Below, piece by piece: positions 1-6,588 of a stretch of DNA of 25,610 nucleotides. A program made the translations under genes and the position numbers. The notes under the pieces were generated by a model. The model was given only the letters and a program-made list of their open reading frames with translations, was not told the origin of the DNA and searched no databases. Within the stretch, counting starts at the first letter, position 1. The number at the start of each line of letters is the position of its first letter. The stretch is taken from assembly GCA_964633205.1 (NCBI GenBank), contig CAZWFN010000091.1, forward strand, positions 1-25,610, in the 5' to 3' direction. This DNA is from CAYVQE01 sp964633205. GTDB taxonomy: Bacteria; Myxococcota; B64-G9.

Positions 1-118
1 TTTGCGAGCGGTTCTCGGTCCGCAGAGATCGCGGCCGAGGTGGGAAATCAGGGGCCGTCGCCCGCCGTGTCAGAGCCGCATGCCATGTTAAACCAAGTAG
101 CCGGCGGGAGGTGATGGC

Positions 119-583
119 ATGCAGTTGCAGCTGGAACACCACGCGCGCGAATGCCGGGACTGGGCCCGGCGCCTGAGCCGGGACATCGGCCTGCGGCCGG
201 GCGAGCCGGTGCCGGTGGGCGATCCGGCCCTGCTGGGCCTGGTGGCCGAGGCGCTCGAGCTGCCGGGCCGGGCCGACCCGGCCGTCTGGGTCACGGCCGC
301 CGAGCTGCTGGCGGCCGAGCTGGGCCCGGAGGCGACCGACGCCGAACGCGCCCTGGCCGCGGCCGCGCTGGCGCTGGAGATCTGCGGCCGGGCGGCCGCG
401 GCCACGGAACACTGGCCCGCGGCGGCCGCCCGCTTGGCGCTGGACGCCGTGCTGGAGCGCAGCGGTGCGCTGCTCGCCGCGGCGGTGCCGGAACGAACGG
501 AGATCCAGCGCCGTTTGATCGCCCGCGCGCTCGAGCCCCTGGACTCCCTAGCCCTGGCCGCGCAGGTCGCTGACGCGGCATAG
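119..583 (+). CDS. Hypothetical small helical protein
   Basis: A 154-residue protein of unknown function. The start is supported by a good ribosome binding site (GGGAGG at 106-111) seven to eight bases before the ATG. The sequence is rich in Ala, Leu, Glu and Arg, has no signal peptide or membrane segment, and reads as an all-helical soluble protein. No motif is recognisable. Its last 36 bases overlap, tail to tail, the 3' end of the minus-strand helicase gene at 548-2398. It lies at the edge of the methyltransferase-nuclease-helicase cluster but on the opposite strand, so a role in that cluster is only a guess. In such GC-rich DNA spurious open frames are common; the ribosome binding site is the main reason to accept this one. 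Confidence 0.55.
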   Translation: MQLQLEHHARECRDWARRLSRDIGLRPGEPVPVGDPALLGLVAEALELPGRADPAVWVTAAELLAAELGPEATDAERALAAAALALEICGRAAAATEHWPAAAARLALDAVLERSGALLAAAVPERTEIQRRLIARALEPLDSLALAAQVADAA

Positions 584-2398
584 CTCGGCCAGCTCGGCCA
601 GCAGCGGGCTGGGGCCCTCGCCGCGGCCGGGCAGCCGGGCGGGCGCGCACAGGTAAAGCCGTTCACCGGCGCGGCTCAGGCCCACGTGCAGCAGGCGGCG
701 CTCCTCGTCCGCATCGGCATTGCCGCGGTGGGGGATGACCCCGCGGGTCAGGTCGATCAAAAAGACCACCGGCCACTCGCGCCCCTTGGCGTAGTGCAGG
801 CTGGCCAGGGTGATGCGATCGCCGCCGGCCGCCGGGGCCAGCCCACCCTGGCGCAGCCAGGCGGCCAGCTCGGCCGGGTCGGGATGCAGCGCAGCGGCCC
901 GGGCCACCCGTTGCCAGTCGGCGCGGATGGCGTCCAGCCGCCGCCGCTCGCGCAGGCCCAACCGCGGTTCGAGCAGCTCCGCAGCCAGCGCCGCGGCCCG
1001 CTCGACCGGTTCCAGCCCGCGCAGCGCCTCCAGGCAGCGGCGGCTCTCGCTCAGCTTGTCCAGCGCGGCTTGGCGCGGTCTGGCCACCCGCTGCCGGGCG
1101 ACCTCCAGCGCCGCGGCCAGCGAGTCCGTCTCGCGCCGGGCCGCGATCACCGCATCCCAGGTCTTGGGTGCGCCGCGCAGCACGCCGTCGAAGAAGAAGT
1201 ACCAGGTCTGCTCGTCCTCGGGTGCGGCCAGCGCCTCCAGCGCCAGCACCAGGCCGCGCACGTGCGGCTTGGCCTCGAAGCGCTCGGAACGCGGCTGGAA
1301 CAGGGGCAGGTCGCGCTCGAACAAGGCTTCGGCCACCGCGGTGGAGCGGCCTTCGCGCGCCAGCACCGCCACATCACCCGGTGCCAGGCCCTCCTGCCGC
1401 AGCAGCCGGGCGATACGCTCGGCCAGCCAGCGCGCCTGGTGGCCCTCGGAGTCGAGGTGGATCAGGCGCGGCCGGCGGCCCTCGGCCCGCAGCGGAAGCT
1501 GCGGCCCGTCTCGGCGCAGGCGGCCGGCCAGGCGCACGATGGCGCCGCTGGAGCGACCGTTGACCGCGATGCGCACCGTGCGACACGGCTGGAAGCGGTC
1601 GCAGAAGTCCGGCAAGTGCCGGGCGTCGGCCCCGGCGAAGGCGAAGACCGATTGCTCCGGATCGCCGACCACCGCGATGCGACTGCCGGCCGCGGCCAGG
1701 GCCGCCAGCACCCGCACCTGCAGCCCGCTGGTGTCCTGGTACTCGTCGACCAGCAGCTGGGCCGGACCGCGAACCGCGCCGGCTTCCAGCGCCTCCAGCG
1801 CCCACAGCTGCAGGCCGACGAAGGTGGCCAGGCCCTGCCGGCGCAGCAGGCGGTCGAAGCGCTGCCAGGCCCGGGATTGCTCGGGCGGTGGCGCCGGCGG
1901 CGGCCCCTGACCGGCGTAGCGCTCCCACTCCAGGCACAGCCGCTCGAACAGCCGGCGGGGGGCCTCACCCCGCGGCGGCTCGGCCCGGCTGGCGAACAGA
2001 CGGCCGGCAGCCTCGGGGTCGAGCACCCGCAGCCGCGCCGGCAGGCCCAGGCTGCCGGCGGCGCGCTGGGCCAGGCGCAGGCAGAACTGGTGGATGGTGC
2101 CGGCGAAGGGCAACGGCGCCTCCGGCCCCAGGCGCTGGCGCAGCCGGGCCAACAGCTCGTCGCGGGCCGAGTTGGTGTAGGTGATGGCGGCCAGCGCGCC
2201 GGCCGGGAGCCCGGCGGCGATCAGCCGCGCGCTGCGCTCGACCAACACGTGGGTCTTGCCCGCGCCGGGCCCGGCCAGGATGCGCAGGTGTTCGTCGTCC
2301 GGCGCGGCCACCGCCTCGCGCTGCTGCTGCTCGCGGCGCTGCCAGGCCGCATCGGCGGCACCGAAAAGCTCGCCCTGCCGGCCGCTGCGCGGGCTCAT
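548..2398 (-). CDS. UvrD/Rep-family SF1 DNA helicase
   Basis: A 616-residue ATP-dependent superfamily 1A helicase expected to unwind DNA in the 3'-5' direction. Visible motifs are Walker A AGPGAGKT (about 42-49), motif Ia TYTNSA (73-78), TIHQFC (101-106), Walker B DEYQDT (218-223), motif III GDPEQS followed by FAGAD (245-258), a motif V region HYAKGREW, and motif VI HVGLSRA near the C-terminus. There is no nuclease domain. It is shorter than UvrD or Rep (about 670-720), mainly through short 1B/2B inserts and no C-terminal extension. The ATG at 2398 is chosen because it lies 4 bp after the stop of the nuclease gene; the frame stays open further upstream, but only as an overlap. Translational coupling to the nuclease suggests they work as a helicase-nuclease pair, as in AddAB or Gabija. 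The helicase call is secure; the biological role is inferred. Confidence 0.93.
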   Translation of the reverse strand: MSPRSGRQGELFGAADAAWQRREQQQREAVAAPDDEHLRILAGPGAGKTHVLVERSARLIAAGLPAGALAAITYTNSARDELLARLRQRLGPEAPLPFAGTIHQFCLRLAQRAAGSLGLPARLRVLDPEAAGRLFASRAEPPRGEAPRRLFERLCLEWERYAGQGPPPAPPPEQSRAWQRFDRLLRRQGLATFVGLQLWALEALEAGAVRGPAQLLVDEYQDTSGLQVRVLAALAAAGSRIAVVGDPEQSVFAFAGADARHLPDFCDRFQPCRTVRIAVNGRSSGAIVRLAGRLRRDGPQLPLRAEGRRPRLIHLDSEGHQARWLAERIARLLRQEGLAPGDVAVLAREGRSTAVAEALFERDLPLFQPRSERFEAKPHVRGLVLALEALAAPEDEQTWYFFFDGVLRGAPKTWDAVIAARRETDSLAAALEVARQRVARPRQAALDKLSESRRCLEALRGLEPVERAAALAAELLEPRLGLRERRRLDAIRADWQRVARAAALHPDPAELAAWLRQGGLAPAAGGDRITLASLHYAKGREWPVVFLIDLTRGVIPHRGNADADEERRLLHVGLSRAGERLYLCAPARLPGRGEGPSPLLAELAELCRVSDLRGQG

Positions 2399-2402
2399 GG
2401 GC

Positions 2403-3362
2403 TCATCCGCCAACCCGGTCCGGGCAGACCGCGCGGTACTCGCAAACGGCGCACTTGGCCTCGCTGGCTGCGGGCTCGAAGTCCTGTTCGCGGGCCGCAT
2501 TGGCCTGCGGGTCGACCAGGCGCCGGCGCATCTCGGCCACGCTGGCGCGGGCGTGGTCCAACGCGGCGGCGATGCGTTCCGGGCCGATGCGATCGCCGCG
2601 CGATTGCTCGTCCGGCCAGTAGACCTCGTAGGCCTCGACGCACCGGCTCTCCGGGTCGAGATCCAGCTGCTCGCGGGCCCACAGCGCGTACAGCCCCAGC
2701 TGATCGGTCACCGCGTCCTGGCCCTCGGCCGGCGGCCGGCCCGTCTTCCAGTCCAGGATGCAGGTGGAGCCGTCGTCGTAGCCGACCGCGAAATCAGGCT
2801 GGGCGTAGATGCGGAAATCGCCCAGGCCGTGGTCCGAGACCCCCATGCGGGAGAAGTCGGCCTCGTCGGGCGACTCGACGTAGACCAGCCGGCCGGCGTC
2901 CCGGGCCCGGCGGGCGTCCTCGCGGTAGGCCGCGGCGGCGAAGGCCTCCAGGCAGGCGGCCACCTGCTCCCAGCGCTCGCGCACCACCGCGTCCTCCAGC
3001 CGCTGCTCGTAGTAGTGCTCGACCAGGCCGAAGCGCTTGGCGCCGCCGGGCTCCAGCCACTGGCGCGACAGCGAACTGCGGTATTGATCGCGCATGCGCT
3101 GGCGGGTCTCGCCCATGATGGTGGACATGGCGCGATCGCTCGCCAGGTACGAGGCGATGGCGCGGTGGACCTCCTGGCCGGCCCAACCGGCCAGCGAGGT
3201 GCGCCGCGACAGCAGGTAGCACAGCCGGGTCTTCTCGTCCGCCCGCTCCTGCCAGCCGCCCCACATGCCGTAGTAGCGGTAGTAGTACTTGCGCGGACAG
3301 AAGTCGAACAGATTGGCGCGCGATACGCTCCAGGCGAACTCGGGATGCGGTCCGATGGCCAT
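2403..3362 (-). CDS. PD-(D/E)XK nuclease, AddB/Cas4-like with Fe-S cysteines
   Basis: A 319-residue RecB-family nuclease (PDDEXK_1/Cas4-AddB type). The N-terminus carries SRANLFDFCPRKYYY with Cys22. The active site follows in order: His66 in GQEVHR, Asp190 in QPDF, Asp204 and Lys206 in ILDWKTG, then Gln221 and Tyr225 in DQLGLY. The C-terminus ends with Cys304, Cys307 and Cys313 (CxxCx5C). One N-terminal and three C-terminal cysteines are the iron-staple pattern that binds a [4Fe-4S] cluster in AddB and Cas4. All catalytic residues are present, so it should cut DNA. The ATG at 3362 matches the expected N-terminus of the family; no strong ribosome binding site precedes it. It sits 55 bp after methyltransferase 2 and 4 bp before the helicase. 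The family call is firm; substrate and partners are inferred. Confidence 0.9.
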   Translation of the reverse strand: MAIGPHPEFAWSVSRANLFDFCPRKYYYRYYGMWGGWQERADEKTRLCYLLSRRTSLAGWAGQEVHRAIASYLASDRAMSTIMGETRQRMRDQYRSSLSRQWLEPGGAKRFGLVEHYYEQRLEDAVVRERWEQVAACLEAFAAAAYREDARRARDAGRLVYVESPDEADFSRMGVSDHGLGDFRIYAQPDFAVGYDDGSTCILDWKTGRPPAEGQDAVTDQLGLYALWAREQLDLDPESRCVEAYEVYWPDEQSRGDRIGPERIAAALDHARASVAEMRRRLVDPQANAAREQDFEPAASEAKCAVCEYRAVCPDRVGG

Positions 3363-3417
3363 GGTCCAGTCGATAGCCGAAAAACCGGGCCCAATGCAAA
3401 TGATCGCGCTTGCGCGC

Positions 3418-5265
3418 TCAGCCGGCGGCCGCCTTGCGCAGGCGGGCCAGGTCCACCCGGTCGGCCAGGATGGCCTTGATCTCGGCCGCTTCGGGCAGGC
3501 CCACGGCCTCGGTGGCCTGGGCCACCGCCGCCACCAGGTCCGGCCAGGCGGCCGGCCCCTGGCACAGCCGGGCCGCGGCCGCCCCGCGCACCAGGCGCTC
3601 CAGCGGCACGGCATCCGCGTCGAGTGTGCCCTGAAAGCGCAGGCATTCGGGCGACTCGCGCACGAACAGCGATGCGATCAGCGCCTCGCGCTCGTCCAGC
3701 AGCTCGGCGTCCAGCCCGGCCCGCATCCAGGCCACCGCCGCGGTGCGCCGCGCCAAGTTGGGCGCCAGCCGCCCCCCGCGGGCCGAGGCCGCCCGGCGCA
3801 GGGCCGCGGCCACCGGCTGCAGGTCGCGGCTCGGCCGCCAGCCGGCCGGGGCGCGTGCGTAGACTGCGTAGAGATCGCCGACATAGGAGCTGCGCGGGGC
3901 GAAGCAGGCCTTGGCCGGCACCACCGCCGGCAGCTGATAGACCACCTGGTCGCAGGCGAAGCGTTCGGCCTGCAGCGCGCCCAACAGGGCCTGCCAGGCG
4001 CGCAGATCGTGGTTGTTGAAGGTGATCAGCAAGCGTCCCGCCGGCGCCAGGGCGCGCCGGGCGGCCGCCACGGTGGCCGCCAGGCCCTGCCGGTAAGCCC
4101 GCCAGGGATCGCGCTCGCAGCCGCGATCGCTGACCGACAGGTCCGCCTCCAGCGCCGCCGACTCGCCCAGCAGGGCGTTCCACAGCGCGGAGAACTCCAG
4201 GTAGGGCACGCTGTCGCCGTAGGGCGGGTCGAGGAAGATCAAGTCGGCGCGACCGCCGGCGGCCGCCCAATCGGCCAGGGCGCGGCGGGCATCGGCCCGC
4301 TGCACCGCGACCGCGGCGGCGGCCGGTCGGCGGTGCAAGCGCTCGAGCCCGGCGCAGAGCTTGCGCAGCCGCGCGCGCAGGTGGATGGCCGGCTGGGTCT
4401 CGAGGTGGATCGGCGGCACCCAGAAGCCGGGCACGCTCCAGGCCGGCCCGCCGGTGCTCAGGTTGTTGCGGAAGGGGATCAGGCGCGAGCACTGGGCGGC
4501 CGCCCCGGTCAGCAGCAGGCGGGCCCCATCGCGCAGCGCCGGATCGGCGATGCGCTCCAGGTCGCGGGCCAGCGCCGCCAGCAGGCCGGCGTTGCGCGGG
4601 GTGAACAGATCGGCCACCCGCAATCCGGCGAAGGCCAGGATGCGGCGGTTGTCCCCCAGGGCCACGTCCAGGGCATCGGCGCGGTGCCAGCGGCGATCCG
4701 ATCGGCGCTGCTGCTCGGCGCACAGCCCGGCGTCGCCTTGCAGGCCGCGCCGGCCGATTTCGGCCAGCGCCGTGATCCGCGTGTTTACCAGATGGGCCAG
4801 GTTGAAGCGCAACCGACCGCCGCAGTCGGGGCAACGCCGGCCGCGACCGCGACCGGCGGCCGCGCCGGCGGCCACCGGCCGGCCGCAGCCCGGACATTCG
4901 ACCACCACCTGGTGTACGGCGTAGCGCAGCTCGGCGCCCCAGGCCCGCCGGCAACGGCGCTCCAGCGCGGCCAGGGCCGGCTCCACCGCCGCCTGCAGGG
5001 CCGCCGGGTGCGGGGGCTTGCAGGTCACCCGCGCGATCAACGCGGCCGCCGGATTGAGATCGAAGCCCAGCGCCCGGTGGCCGCGCAGGGCGGCCTCGCG
5101 CAAAAAGACCCCCGAGCCGCAGCAGGGGTCGACCACGGTGCCGGGACCGTCCAGCAGCCGGTCGAGGAAGTGGCCGAGCACGTTGTGGGGCTTGCGCGAC
5201 CAGTACTTGTGCAGCCGGTACTCGGGCGGGTGGGTGCGGGCCATGACCACCGGGATGGCATCCAT
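3418..5265 (-). CDS. DNA methyltransferase 2 (DPPY type, zinc-ribbon insert)
   Basis: A 615-residue AdoMet-dependent methyltransferase of the N4-cytosine/N6-adenine group. HKYWSRKPHNV (19-29) is the N-terminal signature of large DNA methylases. Motif I VVDPCCGSGVF (44-54) binds AdoMet, GFDLNP (67-72) is the acidic motif II, and the catalytic motif IV is LDPPYGD (345-351). Between them lie two CxxC pairs (Cys124/127 and Cys145/148), a probable zinc ribbon, and a long insert likely to recognise the target. The C-terminal 130 or so residues are outside the catalytic fold. The start is supported by GGGAGG eight bases before the ATG and lies 4 bp after the stop of methyltransferase 1, which implies coupled translation. 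The exact base methylated cannot be read from the sequence. An RNA substrate is possible but less likely next to a nuclease and a helicase. Confidence 0.88.
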   Translation of the reverse strand: MDAIPVVMARTHPPEYRLHKYWSRKPHNVLGHFLDRLLDGPGTVVDPCCGSGVFLREAALRGHRALGFDLNPAAALIARVTCKPPHPAALQAAVEPALAALERRCRRAWGAELRYAVHQVVVECPGCGRPVAAGAAAGRGRGRRCPDCGGRLRFNLAHLVNTRITALAEIGRRGLQGDAGLCAEQQRRSDRRWHRADALDVALGDNRRILAFAGLRVADLFTPRNAGLLAALARDLERIADPALRDGARLLLTGAAAQCSRLIPFRNNLSTGGPAWSVPGFWVPPIHLETQPAIHLRARLRKLCAGLERLHRRPAAAAVAVQRADARRALADWAAAGGRADLIFLDPPYGDSVPYLEFSALWNALLGESAALEADLSVSDRGCERDPWRAYRQGLAATVAAARRALAPAGRLLITFNNHDLRAWQALLGALQAERFACDQVVYQLPAVVPAKACFAPRSSYVGDLYAVYARAPAGWRPSRDLQPVAAALRRAASARGGRLAPNLARRTAAVAWMRAGLDAELLDEREALIASLFVRESPECLRFQGTLDADAVPLERLVRGAAAARLCQGPAAWPDLVAAVAQATEAVGLPEAAEIKAILADRVDLARLRKAAAG

Positions 5266-5269
5266 GGGC

Positions 5270-6511
5270 TCAGTCCTCCCGGCGCAGCAGCAGCACGTAA
5301 TCGCACAGGGCCACACCGAGCCGGCCGGCGCCGCGGCGCTGCGAGGCCACCCAGGACGCCTCGGCGTGCCGCGGCCGGCGCAGCGCCAGACGCTCCAGGC
5401 GCAGCCCGGGCCCCAGCCGCTGCAGCAGCGGCCGCACCACCGGCAGCTGTTCGCCGCGCAGCACGGCATCGCCGATCATGACCGCCAGCAGGCCGCCGGG
5501 CCGCAACAGCCGGGCGGCCTGCTCCAGCGCCCGGGCCATGTCCTCCAGGTAGAACGCCAGCTTTTCGGGTTTGCCGACCTTGAAGAACTCGCGCACCTCG
5601 GCCGGGCGCAGCGCCGCCGGATCGATCCCCAGCCAGGCCAGCTCGAGCGCGTTGATGCGGCTGTAGCGGTAGGCGTTGAAATAGGGCGGATGGACGATCG
5701 CCAGCGCCGCCCGGCCGATGGCAGCGGCGGGCTGTGGTACACGCAGATCGCGGGCGGCCACCCGCAGCGGCGCCGCGGCGGCCGGCAGCGCCGCCACCGC
5801 CTCGACGGCCCGCCGGGCGCGGCGGGCAAAGGTGGGCCAGGCGTCGTCGCGGGCGCTGGCGGCATCGAGGAACAGCCGGCCCTGCTGGGTGGTGGCCCGG
5901 CTGACGGTGCGTACGCTGGCGGCCAGGGCGGCGCGGAACAGATCGCGCACCGCACCCGGACGCTCGGCCTCGATGGCCGCGTGCAGCCCGGCCAGCGAGC
6001 GCAGCCCGGCCGGGGTGAACCAGTGCTCGGGACGGCGCAGGCCCACCGGTGCGGCGCCGGCGGGCCGGGGGGCATAGCGCCGCTCGATCCGCGCTAAAGC
6101 CGCCCGGGTGGCGCGCTGGGCCAGCCGGCGGGTCTTGACCCGGCTCAACAGCAGGCTCAGCGGGTTGATATCCTGCAGCTGGCAGCGGCGGCCGGCCAGC
6201 AAGCACTCGACCCCGGTGGTGCCGCTGCCGCACATCGGATCGCAGACCAGCTCGCCGGGCCGACTGTGGGCGGCGATCAGGTGCGCGGCCAGCGGTGGCG
6301 GAAACTTACCGAAAAACCGGAACAGGCCGTGGCTGGCGTAACCGTTGTCGCGGCTGGAGCCGGTGGCGCTCCAAGACTCCACCGGCGCCAGTCCCCACAG
6401 CCCGGCGCGCTCCAGCTGGGCCCGCTCGCCCGCGCGCAGCTGCGGGCCACGGCGCACCTCGAGCCGCGGCCGGCAGGGCTCGGCCGCGCGTGTGGACGGC
6501 GTGGATGCCAA
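5270..6511 (-). CDS. DNA methyltransferase 1 (HPPY variant)
   Basis: A 413-residue N4/N6-type amino-methyltransferase. Features in order are FFGKFPPPLA (66-75), motif I CDPMCGSGTTG (90-100) for AdoMet, the acidic motif II DINP (114-117), and motif IV HPPYFNAYRY (274-283) followed by ELAWLG, which resembles the PPY-NAxDY-LxWLG pattern of TRM11-like DNA methylases. The first residue of motif IV is His rather than the usual Asp, Asn or Ser. The start is placed at a TTG (6511) because AGGAGGTGG lies about eight bases upstream; the frame stays open for another 148 codons, but that stretch is antisense to the PEGA gene. It is the first gene of the four-gene minus-strand cluster, and its stop is 4 bp from the ATG of methyltransferase 2. 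Fold assignment is strong; substrate and activity are inferred. Confidence 0.85.
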   Translation of the reverse strand: MASTPSTRAAEPCRPRLEVRRGPQLRAGERAQLERAGLWGLAPVESWSATGSSRDNGYASHGLFRFFGKFPPPLAAHLIAAHSRPGELVCDPMCGSGTTGVECLLAGRRCQLQDINPLSLLLSRVKTRRLAQRATRAALARIERRYAPRPAGAAPVGLRRPEHWFTPAGLRSLAGLHAAIEAERPGAVRDLFRAALAASVRTVSRATTQQGRLFLDAASARDDAWPTFARRARRAVEAVAALPAAAAPLRVAARDLRVPQPAAAIGRAALAIVHPPYFNAYRYSRINALELAWLGIDPAALRPAEVREFFKVGKPEKLAFYLEDMARALEQAARLLRPGGLLAVMIGDAVLRGEQLPVVRPLLQRLGPGLRLERLALRRPRHAEASWVASQRRGAGRLGVALCDYVLLLRRED

Positions 6512-6550
6512 GGTGAGACCACCTCCTGCTCCCACGGTACGCAGGATCCG

Positions 6551-6588
6551 AAAAAACACAAAAAAATGGCAATGGTATCGAGTTACCA
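6551..6588 (-). terminator. Weak hairpin plus T-rich tract after the PEGA gene
   Basis: Just after the TAA of the PEGA gene, read on the minus strand, is a 5-bp stem TGGTA/TACCA with a 6-base loop (6573-6588), then a few bases, then two T-runs (complement of 6551-6556 and 6560-6566). This could be a weak intrinsic terminator. It is also the most A/T-rich strip of the neighbourhood and lies just upstream of methyltransferase 1, so it may equally be the promoter region of the four-gene cluster; no clear -10 box is visible. The stem overlaps the PEGA stop codon, and the gap between stem and T-run makes the terminator call uncertain. Confidence 0.3.

Noticed and set aside
686..3118. Plus-strand open frame of 810 codons opposite the helicase and nuclease
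   Set aside because: It is the antisense shadow of the helicase and nuclease, turning into Arg/Pro-rich low complexity; no motif or ribosome binding site.
3289..5481. Plus-strand open frame of 730 codons opposite methyltransferase 2
   Set aside because: It is antisense to a gene with clear motifs I and IV and has shadow-like composition.
548..6511. Assigning the cluster to DISARM, BREX or Gabija
   Set aside because: The hallmark genes of those systems (DUF1998 protein and phospholipase D; PglZ and BrxC; GajA) are absent from both sides within the window.
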